In this document: one piece after another, positions 1 through 11,300 of the stretch
Numbering within the stretch: position 1 is the stretch's first letter
Layout: the number at the start of each line of letters is the position of its first letter
Assembly (NCBI RefSeq): GCF_027942865.1
Contig: NC_134526.1
Location: 20,131,784-20,195,783, forward strand
DNA: 64,000 nucleotides
DNA from: Odontesthes bonariensis
Taxonomy: Eukaryota; Chordata; Actinopteri; Atheriniformes; Atherinopsidae
Direction of reading: 5' to 3'
Translations under genes and position numbers: made by a program
Notes under the pieces: model-generated
The model's input: only the letters and a program-made list of their open reading frames with translations
Databases searched by the model: none
Told to the model about the DNA's origin: nothing

Positions 1-499
1 CCCTAGCTTTAGCTCAACGTCCTCTGTACCGCCGACAAAACAAAATGAGCCAACGTCCACAGATTATGCAAACAGGTTCGTCTCGTGCGGCACGTAATTC
101 TGACGTCATTACGTAATACGCTATATTCAGTCACAGGCGCCCTCTACTGCCTAACTTTAATTTATGTTTAAAAAATATCATTTCTTTTCATCCATATATT
201 CATTCTGCTTGGAGCTGAAACGCTAAATTGCCTACCATTTCTCTTTAAAATTTCAAAGTAATTTTTTCAAGTAAAAACGGACATTTTCCTCGTTCTATTG
301 AACTGAACAATGAGATAACGCCATCTCATATACTTGCCATTATGAAACTGCTCCAGCTGTAAAATGTTCACTCAGTGCCCATTTCTTCCACACATTGTGC
401 ATTTTCAGTGAAAATCTGTTCTTCGTAAAATACTTTAAGCTGCCTTCAGTGATGTAAAATTCACTCAGATCAATATTCATGTAGGATCAATACAATCAG

Positions 500-1204
500 C
501 AGTTCTGTAAAAGTCCTTTATTCAACATTTTGTTTCAAGGCTTAGAGGAGAGGGGTTAACCAAGGGCTGCATACTTGCATACTCTACTTGATAAAGTCCA
601 TCTGAGGGCAAGGAAATGTATAATAAAAATGTTGGCCTTCTACATTAGGTTTTGGCTTCCAAAACTTGCCCCGAGACAGGGTATATCCAATGTTACCAAT
701 CAATTACTTCTATCTATTTTCCAAAACAAAAATAGAAGTCAGCCCTTTAACATTTTCCTCCAAAGTCATTTAAGTAGCAGTAGTAATTTTGTGTTTAAGA
801 CTGCAGTCTTTGTGTCCTGTGGAGCTTCAGCAACAGGCGTCAACAAATTTTCACGAATGCTTGCGTCAGTCCCGTCCACGTTACGAATGTTAATATGAAG
901 AATCTGAGAACTGAGGAACATAAAAAAATAGAGGGCAGAATTTGTGCTCCTTGAAATTCCATTTTTTTCCTTTTTAGTCAGTAGTAGAGGTTGTAAAAAC
1001 AAAACAAAATAAAAAATAAAAAGAAGAAAGGGGTTACTATAGTCCGGAGTACAGAAATGATAATTGCATTCTGTGTAAGACTGGCCAACAGGGCAAACTT
1101 TCTGGCTGACAAAGGGGGCGATGAATGAAAAGTTCTTGTGGATAATGGGTGGGGGGGAGACAAAAAAAAAAAAAAAAAAAGCAATCTGATTATCAAAGAA
1201 AACA
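500..1204 (-). other. mcrip1: mcrip1 3' UTR with poly(A) signal
   Basis: About 700 nt follow the mcrip1 stop codon. A minus-strand AATAAA (complement of 517-522) lies where a poly(A) signal would be expected, so cleavage probably falls near 495-505. A poly-A run at about 1151-1178 (poly-T in the mRNA) lies inside the UTR. The UTR end is inferred, without transcript evidence. Confidence 0.5.
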
Positions 1205-3139
1205 CTAAGATTTCTTGGAGTCCTGTGTGTTGCGTTTTTTTAGGTCACTCAGGTCCACTGGTGTGAAAGCTGCAACAAAAGTAGACAGAAAAGTTATTGG
1301 CCTACAGTTGACAGGCTCACTGCTTTAATGTGACATGAAAATAAAACTCAGTTACGCTACAACTTACAATGTAGGTTAGGGTTGGGGTTCTTCTCCACAT
1401 ACTCCTGTGGTCCACGGTCATTACGTTCACTGTTTTGTGTTGATCTGATGTCTCTCAGCACACACTGCCAGGCTGTGGGAGAGTAATTGCAAAGCATTTT
1501 TATGCCATGTAGGAGGTTCTTCTTTGGAGATTTATCAGTAAAAACACGAAAAAGCACACTAACTGAAGAACAATAAGAACTTTAACTCAATGAATGTGAG
1601 ACATGGGTAAGTAGAGTGCTGAGTCTCAATGCATCTATGACAGTGTAAAAGCATGGCCTCAAATTTTGGTACTCAACCTATCAAATATTTCCAACTGAAA
1701 GGTTGTCCAGGACTGTGTTTATAAGGTGCACACTGCACACGATGACTGGACTAGAAAACATCAAAACCACACCAAAAGCTTTGGTTAATGGGCCAGCAGT
1801 GGCATTGTTACTTCAGTTCCAGTGCTTGTTTAGAGCCAGTGTCAAATCTCCAACGAGCAACTAATTCTTTAAATTTCTAAAGCTAACGAACTGGCTTATG
1901 GGAAGCAAAACTGTTAGTCAGTGTGGAACAAAGATCTGCTTATGTCAGAAAGTTGGGGCGGGATTACAGTGACCAAAAAAAAAAAACCTACAAGTTTGTA
2001 AACTGGCGTTATGTCTACTCTGCCCATCCCGTAAGGTGGAACAAACACACGCAGGGTGTAAAAATACAGCAGTCTTCTAAATAAAATAAACCGAAGGTAG
2101 GTTTGAACGTAACAAAATGGATGCTGGAGCTGATGTACGCAGTAACGTGATGACACGGCTCTATGATGACGATATCATCCATGGAAAAAACAAACTGCCC
2201 AATAAGACATTCACGTCACATCAACATAATTACAACACACAAACGATCAAAATACAGTAAAAGACAATAAAAGCAGAAGTTTGAACCTAATCAAATGCTT
2301 TTATTTACTCTGTGTTTCTTGTTTCTTTGGAGGCTGAGAAATAAAAACGCTGAGGAGGACAGTTTGATGTCTTACAGAAAACCAATGAGAACTTGTAAGG
2401 CATATTACGAACAAAGCCTTAGGTCATTATGGGAGGAAATGTTCTCCAGTTGAATAGAAACAGGACTGACAATTGGTTGAAAAGGGGGTATGTGATTAGA
2501 TTATAGCTCATCTAATATAACAGCACAGTTACACTTATGGAACAGGAAAAGATGACTCATCTGCAAACAGATGTATCAAAAAGGGATTTCAGCTATTCAG
2601 ACCTTTATGATCTAAATACGTGAAAGTTTACATTCCTGTAACCATTTTTGTAAATGTCACTTGGTTGCTGGATTAAGTTTAGACAAGCTATTGTTCCCAT
2701 GCAACACAATTAAGTTTAAATTCTGATAAGACTAAGGTTACAAACGCTGGATTCATCCTACAGGATTTTCAACACGTCATTGTCAAATGGCATACTTACT
2801 ATCGTGTATAAAGCGCACATTTTCCTCATGTGCTGGGGTAAAGAGCTCCCCACTGTTAGTTGGGGATCGGGGACTTGAAGTCCTTTTGTAACTATTCACC
2901 ATCCTGGGAGCTGATGAGCTTCAAAACATTAAAAACATCTAAATTAGCAGTGGAGCAAGCAATCATTTACTGAGAGATTTTTTACAAATGTTCATCGCTA
3001 TGAAATAAATATTACACCATTCTGTGTCTCAGAATCACAACAAAACACACATCTAAAATAGTATTTGATGAATCGTGATCATATTTTAATCCAGTGTGGT
3101 TATCACTCTGCATTTGCAAACGTTTTCAGACCTGGTCAT
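1205..3139 (-). CDS. mcrip1: MAPK-regulated corepressor-interacting protein 1 (4 coding exons, 98 aa)
   Basis: Coding exons, in transcript order, are 3132-3139, 2800-2918, 1368-1472 and 1205-1269. The phases join cleanly (8+119+105+65 = 297 nt) and give 98 aa, against 97 in human. Seen: residues 16-22 read TSSPRSP, and Ser21-Pro and Thr30-Pro fall at the same numbers as the ERK sites of the human protein; the core TPAHEENVRFI follows; residues 81-85 are PVDLS, a CtBP-binding PxDLS motif; the C-terminus is basic. Known of the family: MCRIP1 binds the corepressor CtBP until ERK phosphorylates it, coupling MAPK signalling to gene silencing, and it also associates with DDX6 and LSM14 RNP proteins. 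The start codon sits alone in an 8-nt coding exon (ATG ACC AG), which matches the human intron position. The exon-1 donor is weak (GTCTGA). The paralogue MCRIP2 differs in its N-terminus, so mcrip1 is preferred. Confidence 0.95.
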
Positions 3140-4283
3140 TCTGTTTGCAGTCTGTACTCGCTCCTCGCTGAAGGATGCAAACGTGCACGAGTCCTCAGCT
3201 GAAGTCTGGGGGACACACACCAACGACAACATCAGTATTCCCACATAATCTAAGAAGTCTTTTTCAGCAGGAAACAGACGCACGGTTACACCTAAGAGCT
3301 AAAACAACTCCAACGCAGCTAACCTGTATGAAGCTCTAAACTGATGGGTAGCCGGTTGGTCGCCTGCGTAACATTTGTTTGCTTGTCTTTCAATGCCATT
3401 TAAGATAAATGTTATCATCTGACGACCTCAGGTAACATTGGCCACAATAGAAGTAAATTGTTGTTGCAGGGGTGTACTGTTTCCTCTATAGCTAAGGTAG
3501 GCTAGGCGTCAGGGGGGAAAATGAACACTTTTGACGTTAGCCAAACAAGCAGCTTTTGTTTACGTTTTGGCTTGTATAGCTTCAGTGTTGTTAGCAGCAG
3601 GCAACGGAGCCAAAAGTTGTACGATAAGCTACTAAACGTAATTAGCACCGCATTTCGAAGCACTCTTTGCTTTTGGGATACCTGTCTCCCAATAGCTATG
3701 TTCCGAAGCGCAGCTAACTAAAGATTCCCTGACACAACCATTTCAGCTGGCTCACTTTAGCCTTGTAGCTAGCTAGTCGGTGATTTACATTGTCTTATGG
3801 TAGCGTTAGCTTGGAGGAGCTAATATTTTCATCACAGTAGCTGATACTGCAAAGTTAACAGAGGACACTTGGCACAATTATGACATTTCCGAACTGCCCC
3901 AGCAAATGAGCGCTAAGCCTGTTCACAAACCTTTGTGGAATTGTTCCCCTCGTTTTCTTTATTCAGAGACTGTGTACGCCGTTAGACCTGGCTAAAACGT
4001 TGCCAATGCCAACCAATCATTTCCGGTAGGAAACACGGAAGAGAAAGGCGCTTCCAAAAACAAGTCAATCACGCTAATAACAATAATGATGATAATGATA
4101 ATAATAACAACAATAATAATGATGATGTTGCAGTTTTGTTCTAACAAACAAATCAACTTACCCGCTAATTTGAGTTTATAAAAAAAAAAACATTACCACC
4201 ATTATATCTCTTTTTCCACTTTTACATGTCAGGATAACTAGGGTATACGAGTTTGTATAAGACTAAACCTAAAGAGGATTTAA
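3140..4283. other. mcrip1 5' UTR, promoter area and intergenic DNA
   Basis: The 5' UTR of mcrip1 must begin here, because 3140 is the base before its ATG, but I see no TATA box that fixes the start. A promoter somewhere in 3.2-4.0 kb is inferred. ORFs in this stretch are short and resemble nothing I know. A degenerate AAT/GAT trinucleotide repeat lies at 4077-4128. Confidence 0.3.
4077..4128. repeat. Imperfect AAT/GAT trinucleotide microsatellite
   Basis: About 50 bp of interleaved ATA, ACA and GAT triplets. It is a simple repeat that may be length-polymorphic. Confidence 0.8.
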
Positions 4284-5315
4284 AGTTCAGTTCAGTTCAG
4301 AGCTTTATTGTCCCTCCAGGGGAAATTTAATTTGCAGTGGCAGTGCAACTAACACAACAATAAATAAAACAGTGACATAAAACAATGTCGCAGCAACCAA
4401 ACTTGATTTGAACAATCCTAAACGAAGTAAGAATATAAATATCAGAGAGTATAATAAAGTGTGTAAAAGATAAAAGATGCCACAAGAACAGTGCATTTAA
4501 GGATTGTGCAAACTGATTGCATTGATTGCACGTGGAACAAAGGAAAATTTATACCTAGTACAAGCCCGAGGCAGAGAAATGGACCGAGCCTTCTGTAAGA
4601 CTCGTCTGTCAAAGATCTCTGAGAGAGAGGGAGAGAGCTGCTGCATACAATTATCTTATTTGCGTCTCTCACAATTTTGAGCAGACAATTTTTGTTTTTA
4701 ACCGACAAATTTCCATAAAATGACATTAAGCAAAAAGTTAAAACTAACTCAATAAGATATCTATAAAACAAAATCATTAAGGTATTATCAACATTGAAAG
4801 ATTTTAGTTTGCACAGAAAGTATAATGTCTGCAGGCCCTTTTTGCAGATTGTTGAGGTATTTAGGTCATGTGTCAAGTTTTTTCTCAATTATTGTCCCCA
4901 AATATTTATATGAATCCACCATCTCCACCGCTGTACCCTTAATAACTGTTGGGTAAGCTGGATGTGTTATTTTCCTGAAGTCAATGACCATGTCCTTAGT
5001 TTTTTGAACATTTAACTTGAGGAAATGGCAGTCACACCACTCCACAAAGTCAGTTGTAACTGGCCCATGGTCAACCTCTCCATCCTGGAGTAAACTGACT
5101 AAGACTGTGTCGTCAGCAAACTTCAAGAAATGCCTGTCAGTGTGGTGACTCCTGCAGTCATTTGTATATAAAATAAAAAATAAAGGGGACAGGACACACT
5201 CCTGTGGTGAACCTGTAGAAGTCATCTTCTTCTTTCGGGATAAGACACTATTTACCCTGACTGACTGAGGCCTACCGATTAAAAAGTCTGTGAGCCATTT
5301 CACCATTCAAAGATC
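4284..5315 (-). mobile_element. 5'-truncated Rex1-like LINE (reverse transcriptase C-terminal half)
   Basis: The minus strand encodes the C-terminal half of a non-LTR reverse transcriptase. Seen: the segment WLTDFLIGRPQSVRV, the block CVLSPLFFILYTNDC, the catalytic FADDTVLVSLL box, then DFVEWCDCHFLKLNVQKTK and a YKYLGTIIE thumb segment (4866-5306), followed by a frame change into 4442-4888. The 3' end carries a GGGACAATAAAG-type stem and ends in a CTGAA tandem tail (complement of 4285-4300), typical of the Rex1/CR1/L2 group. The 5' end is lost just before the palm domain. Frameshifts make it inactive. The clade is assigned from protein resemblance; L2 is the alternative. Confidence 0.85.
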
Positions 5316-5342
5316 AAGACTAAAAAAGGACACTAATTTATG

Positions 5343-5386
5343 GTATAAAATGAGTGGCTGAATTGTATAAAATGAGTGGCTGAATT
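5343..5386. repeat. Two perfect tandem copies of a 22-bp unit
   Basis: Positions 5343-5364 and 5365-5386 are identical, beginning GTATAAAATGAG, and are followed by the first bases of a third copy. They lie just beyond the truncated LINE. Probably a local slippage duplication. Confidence 0.85.
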
Positions 5387-6011
5387 GTATTAAAAGTCTG
5401 CAAATAAAAGTCTAACATGGGTTTTCTTACTCTCAAGATGCTTGTATAGAAAGTTAAATAGAGTGGTGGTAGCATCCTCCACTCCTCTAGTTGTGGAGGA
5501 CTATCACAATTTTAAACCAACAGTGATAAAATATGACTGAAACTGGAATTTCATGAAATGCTAGACCAAAGTAGCAATGCTTAACACAAAGTATGGCTCA
5601 GGTGTTTCAGTTTTACATGATGGCAGTTAAACTGATGGTGTGTTTTCTCCGGTTATTGTAATAACGTAAATGCTTTGTTTTTGTATGTAACGCTTTTTCT
5701 AGTCTCGCTGACCCCTCAAAATCACTTTAAAATATTACCCCCCAGAAAAACAATGATTTGTGCACACATTCATACAGCGCATTAAAGCGCAATAAACTGA
5801 ACATGCATCCCTACCACAGCATGCATGCACACTAACAGTGCATTTAGAGGCAATGCGGAGTTTTGTGCCTTGCCCAAAGGCACATGTCCATGTGAGCTCA
5901 GGAATCTGAGCATCAAATAATCAACCTCTGACCGACGGACTGTTGCTCCATCTCTCGAGTTTAATTTTTCTCAACAGATCACAGTAATGACTCATTCATA
6001 TAAAAGTTACC

Positions 6012-6199
6012 TTTATTTCTGAAAATGTACAAAATGAATCATTAAACAGGAAATTATAAGACTTTCATTGATGACTTTTGTATTTTTACTACAGAAAATA
6101 ATAGAATACATTAGGGGAAATGCTGTAGCAGTGGAGGAGCATGAACAACATAAACCGTGTGTTTGTTTGTTTGTCTTATGACGATCAGTAGGTTTTATT
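6012..6199 (-). other. ppp1r27: Candidate poly(A) signals of ppp1r27
   Basis: Minus-strand AATAAA hexamers occur at 6194-6199 and 6012-6017, 0.7-0.9 kb after the ppp1r27 stop codon. Either could end the 3' UTR. Inference only. Confidence 0.35.
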
Positions 6200-6294
6200 G
6201 ATCTGGATGATCCTCCTTCTGCCCAGCAGTGAGGACATATAACAATGTATAAAACACAATCATCTCAGCCCAAATTAAAGTGTAAATACACTAT

Positions 6295-6348
6295 TTATAT
6301 ATATCAATATATATATAGATATATATATATATATATATCTATATATAT
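6295..6348. repeat. AT-dinucleotide microsatellite
   Basis: Interrupted TATATA tract of about 54 bp with symmetric GAT/ATC interruptions. It would lie in the 3' UTR of ppp1r27 if the distal poly(A) site is used. Confidence 0.9.
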
Positions 6349-6909
6349 CCACAGTATGGATCAACAGACAGTGTAACCAGCTACATAAAAAGTCACTGCT
6401 TAACACCAATACAGCTGTTAATACTTGAATTTAAAAGCTCACTGGGATAGAAATAAAACTTCCTCACGAAATGAATAGATATTTAGACCTGACCAATGCT
6501 CAAGGAGTAACAATGACATCTGGGTTCTGTGACATTTACTGTGTTAGGTTGTCAGGTAGTTACAGAAAGATATTTACAGCACTAACACTGAAAGGAATAA
6601 CAAATATACAAATGCACAAAAAAAAAAAAGTCTCACAAATAATAAAGTAAAATAATTGAATCACCAGCAACAGAATATTGGGGTATTGCTTTACGTCTGT
6701 ATTCTAAAAATGATTATCTAAAGGAAGTCTGAGGTTCACTTTTGAAGATAAAAAACACAATTTTGCTTCTCAGGATCAGAGACATTGTACCATCTGCAGC
6801 AGAAATGCTCCTCCAGTCCGTTAAGCTTATCTAGTGTCGTTTACCGTTCATTCTCTTTTATCATTTCTATCGTATTTCTGGTTCTCTCCTGGGTTCATTT
6901 GGTGCTCCG

Positions 6910-8011
6910 TCACACACAGCCAGTCTCAAACAGCGTGGTCAGCTCCTTGCAGTCTGGGTCAATGAGGTCCACAGGCTTCTCTCCACTTTCATTCTCTGCT
7001 TCTGTGCTCGCTCCCATCGTCAGCAGATACCTGAGAGGGAAATAAAGTTAAACATTTCTAACCAGAATAGAGATTCCTTCTGCGATGTTTCTAGATATAT
7101 GACGCCTGTAAATCATCAGATCGTTAATGGCTGTGATATATGATTGTTTAACGGTCTCAGCTCTATGACATGTCGTAAAGATGTGGTAATCTGAAGTCTA
7201 ACATTAATCTTATTTGGAAAAGTTATACGCTACTTTGCAATCTCTGGGTAGCCATCACTGCAGGCCATGTGTAGTGGCGTCCATCCATCTTCATCTCTCT
7301 GATGGACGTCGGCACCATATTTCACCAGCAGTTTCACCACCTCCAGGTTTCCTGTGAGCACTGCCTCATGTAGTGCCGCCATACCTGCATACACAGCAAC
7401 ATCAGTCCCCTGCAGCAGCACTGCTCTTTGCAACTCAGTTTGTTGTTTAACGTGAAATCATTGCCCCTCTAATCCAAAACCCCAAAATCTCTCAAACATT
7501 AGGGCAGTGGATTCCTGGAAGTAAAACTGATGGCCATGGGAACGAAAACATAAAAGCTGTGAAGACCTTGCTCACCTGAGTGGAAGAGTGTATCCACTCG
7601 AACCTTCCTTGCTCTCATGAAGCGGCCAATTTGCTCCATATCTCCTCGTCTAACAATATCTTGGAAGATGATGTCATTGGGGAAGTGCACAGTTCTCTTT
7701 ACAGGTGTTACAGGTATCACGGGTGCAGGCTTTTCTTGTGCTTCCGTGCGATGCGTTGAACTGTACCGTGAGCCTTTGCTGTATGAAGGAACGTATGTTG
7801 ATGCAGCTTTGTAAGTGGATGTGCAATGTGTCGGGGTGTAATATGTGCTGCTGTGCTGTGTTGGGGTGTACTTTGATATCGAGGCGTATGTCGATGTGTG
7901 CGCTGTCGGTGTGTAATGTGAGGGGCTGTAGTAGGATGGTGTGTGGTATGTTGGTGTGTACTGTGAAGTGCGCGTGTATGTTGACAATGGTACATGGTAG
8001 CTGTACTTCAT
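6910..8011 (-). CDS. ppp1r27: Protein phosphatase 1 regulatory subunit 27 (3 exons, 235 aa)
   Basis: Exons, in transcript order, are 7576-8011, 7234-7384 and 6910-7030 (436+151+121 = 708 nt, phases 1 and 2, GT-AG introns). Seen: residues 106-110 RTVHF form an RVxF-type PP1-docking motif; PNDIIFQDIVRRGDMEQIGRF follows in two closely matching human blocks; ankyrin repeats occupy roughly 146-225 (ALHEAVLTGNLEVVKLLVKYGA, then GWTPLHMACSDGYPEIAKYL in shorter stretches); the C-terminus has the conserved DLIDPDCKEL. Known of the family: human PPP1R27 (toonin/DYSFIP1) is a small ankyrin protein that binds and inhibits PP1 and is enriched in skeletal muscle. Odd: human is about 154 aa; the extra length is an N-terminal region (1-90) of Tyr/Thr/Pro/His repeats. 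Only one ATG fits the exon-1 frame upstream of the docking motif. I cannot tell whether this is the a or b teleost paralogue. Confidence 0.95.
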
Positions 8012-8337
8012 CCTTGCAGTGGTTGTAGCGCCGTCTCCTCCTATGCGTTTAGATCAGGAGGAGGGAAATAAAGAAATCCAAGGGAGCACAACAATCCAAT
8101 GAAAGAGCAGTATCCTTTGCTCTGTGTCCTTCTTGTCTTCTCCTCGTTTTATCCTCTGAGTTACTAGCTGAAGCAGTTCCTGCTAGTCTCAGATAATACC
8201 AACACCTTGGAAATCCTTTGCTTCACTCCAATAAGTTGAAATTCCCTTGTTTTTACCCGGTAGCTTTTTCTCGCCGGCTGTTCATTTCTTCCATCAGAAG
8301 CCGTCTGTCACAGAGTTTATTTGCGGTTGCACAGAAC

Positions 8338-8398
8338 AGTGGTCTGGTTGGGAAAGTCCGACAGCATCCCTATATACCCTCTGTAGTTCTATTTTAAG
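8338..8398 (-). promoter_or_regulatory. ppp1r27: TATA-type core promoter of ppp1r27
   Basis: On the minus strand GGGTATATAGGG (TATA at 8371-8376) lies about 360 bp before the ATG. It predicts transcription starting near 8340 and an unspliced 5' UTR of about 330 nt. Just upstream, 8389-8398 reads CTATTTTAAG, one mismatch from the MEF2 consensus YTAWWWWTAR. That would suit a muscle gene. Both sites are sequence matches only. Confidence 0.5.
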
Positions 8399-8399
8399 G

Positions 8400-11300
8400 T
8401 CCAATATCCAGTGACTTCAGCTTAGAAATGAGTGACCCTCATCCCGCTCCTCCCTCTGTGGTCATATGTCCACTGACACTGCATCCACCCCCAGATCATA
8501 AAAAATGTTGACAATCACTATGTTCCCTTTGAATCTGGCTTGAGACACACATTCTAAATGCTCTCACATAAACATCTAAACAACAATGACGGACACCAGC
8601 ACTAAATATTGCCAGTGGAGGGATGTTCTGAGCCAGGTTATTTTCCCATTTTGGGTTTTTACAAAGAGTTATACGTTTGTTTTGGTGTTATTAACACGAA
8701 CCAGGATTTCAGGGCTAATAAACAGAAGCAAATAACAAGTGCACATGATTTGAGTGACGACTTGTTGATTAATCTGCTTATGTCATCTTGAGGCACACTG
8801 TGACCTTGGGTATACCAGAGACTTTAAGCACTGATGTCAAACATTTGGGCCCATAATGCATCAGACTTTTGCTTTTTTTGCATTTATTCAAATTGTCTAT
8901 GTTCTTCGTTGACCTGTAGGCCTGTATTGGCGCCCTTTAAGCTTGCCCTTTGTATAATAACCACATAATAAAATTTATCCCCTGAAGAGGTTATATCGGG
9001 GAGTGCAGACTTGGAAAACTGAGTGGGCAATGGTACTAAATGTAACCTCTCCCCTCAAATGTCACTGAAAAGTCACATGGTTGCCATAAATGCAGCTATT
9101 TACAACCCTGAACTTTTAGCACTCACTGCAATATGGGCTGACAAAAAAATACAACTCTGCTTTGGATTCATTTAGAGTTGCATGTATCATGAATAAGAAT
9201 CTTTTTGGTCTCCTTGCCTGCAGTAAATCAATAGATTATATCTCATCATTTGATGTTTAAAATATACTCAAATTGATTTTTAACTCTAGGTGACTTGCAT
9301 ATGTGTGAGTGGCTCTGTTACATTATGTTAGTGGCAGCAGCTGTCCCCAGACAGACCTCTAAGATGGGCAGAGCTAGATATAACTAGTCCCAAAAACTTT
9401 TGGAAGACGCCTTGTGCATTAGATGCTGCCAATGTAACAGAAGAAAAAGCATGGCTGCCATCCTCCTTTTTTTTTTGTTTCCCAACGCAGCTCCAGTGAA
9501 GTTTAACCCCTCTCCAGGAATACACAGCAGTTACTTCACTCCATATTTCTACACACTTAAAACAATGAACAAACAAATCTCAACTAAGCTTAAAGATTAG
9601 TTTATATAATCAATTTGTTCTTCCCCCATTAGATTTTTTAATTAAAATGTAGTTTATGTTGGCATGTGGTACCTTCAGACTGTAGCAACCGTTCATAGTT
9701 CTTAAAACTTCTAACTTTTTGGAGACAGTTCCCTTCAAACTGTTCTCTGAGGGATCTTTGAGGGTTATGGGGACTGGGGAGCTCCTTGAAGGAAAACAGG
9801 ACTTCAAGTGTTGCATTCAGATCGCAGAAAGGAATGCTGACGTGATGTCACAGCAAGTCGGTGGATGAAGAGTTGAATTGAAATCACATTGTGATTCCTC
9901 TGTTGCATTCAGGCTTGATAAACCCTGAATGTCCCGTCTCTCCGTTCCTTTTTGGGTTCTAACTAACATTGAGAACTGCTGCTTGGCTTGCCAACGTTTT
10001 TACCGGTGCTCACAGGTCTATTTTTGTAATGGTGGATTCCGATGTTCCACATACCCAATAAGACCAATCTTCACACAATTATCGTGTTTTGACCAGTCAC
10101 CTTACAGCTGCTTAACAGACAGCCCCCCTCACACCAGCAAAGCTCCAGCTCTGAAGCAGGAGCTGAAGAGACCCAACAAAAGCATTTCTATCAATTTCAA
10201 TAGGCCACAGTCCTGTGGCGAGGACACACAAAACGAAGGGAACCGTCTCTAATAGTTCGAAGGACAATGAAAATGTTTCTGCGGTACTGTGGTTGGTCAA
10301 TACGACATCTAGTGATGGGTCCAGATGATGTTTGTGAAGGTGATTTTTTTAAACATTGGTAAAAAGTTTGATTTTTTTGGTTATCTTGCTGTAATTTTCA
10401 TGGACTTGTTAAAAAAGTCCAAGAAGGTAAGATATCCTTCAGGGAGCCCCTCAGTCCCAATAATAACCCCCAGGGATCCATTAAAACTGTTTGGTCCAAG
10501 TGCACTCGTATCAAAGCATCGACCTGAGAAAACATTTCACAATGAAATGTGTTTTTCAGAGGCATTTTATAGCATCTTTCCAATATTGTGGGTTACAGGA
10601 CCAGAGGAGGGAGATCGTATGATTCCCTTTTATCCCAGCAGGTAAATAACACTGAGGTCCGTTGTGTCAAGAGCAGATGCCCTCTCAGAATGTTGCTGCA
10701 GATCATTACCTTTGTATGTTATTATTCTCTTAACGGGGAAGAGGACATAGAGGTTAATGTTAAGACCAACAAGCGTGTTGATTATTGACTGCTTGAGGGG
10801 AAGAGTTTAAGAAGCATCTGTTAGATTCCTCAGTCTTTTAGCGCCACATTGCTGGGTGTCCCTGAGCAATATCAACATCACCCCTTCCACTTTCTCTTGC
10901 GACACTCTGCAGTTATGTCCCATCAGAAGAAACAAGAACCTCAGCTTGTGTAGAATGTTTGCTTGTTACGTGCCAATGTGAGGGTCTCATAGCCTCTGGC
11001 TATACATAGTGTCAGGCTGCAGATACCAGAGTTGAAAACATTCAGGTGTACAGACTAAGGCAAAAACAGCAGTGACTGACAGATAAGGGATCTTTCTCAT
11101 GGTAGAGATGTCACCTCTGCATAGTGCCATCAGCTGACTGAAGGTCACTTTTTAGTAGAGGTTCATACTTTATCTATTTGGTTATCTTTATCTGCTCATT
11201 TAAGTTGTCAGTAGATTTTATTACCCCACCATCAATTTGGATAGTCTCTGATCTCTTTTTAGGTTGTGAGGAGTCTTTGAAATGATCAACGTTATTATTA

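Noticed and set aside
7705..8028. Plus-strand ORF across ppp1r27 exon 1
   Set aside because: It is antisense to the tandem YTPT repeats; the low-complexity coding strand creates long open shadows.
9929..10252. 107-aa plus-strand ORF
   Set aside because: Composition looks random, with no conserved motif and overlapping ORFs in other frames.
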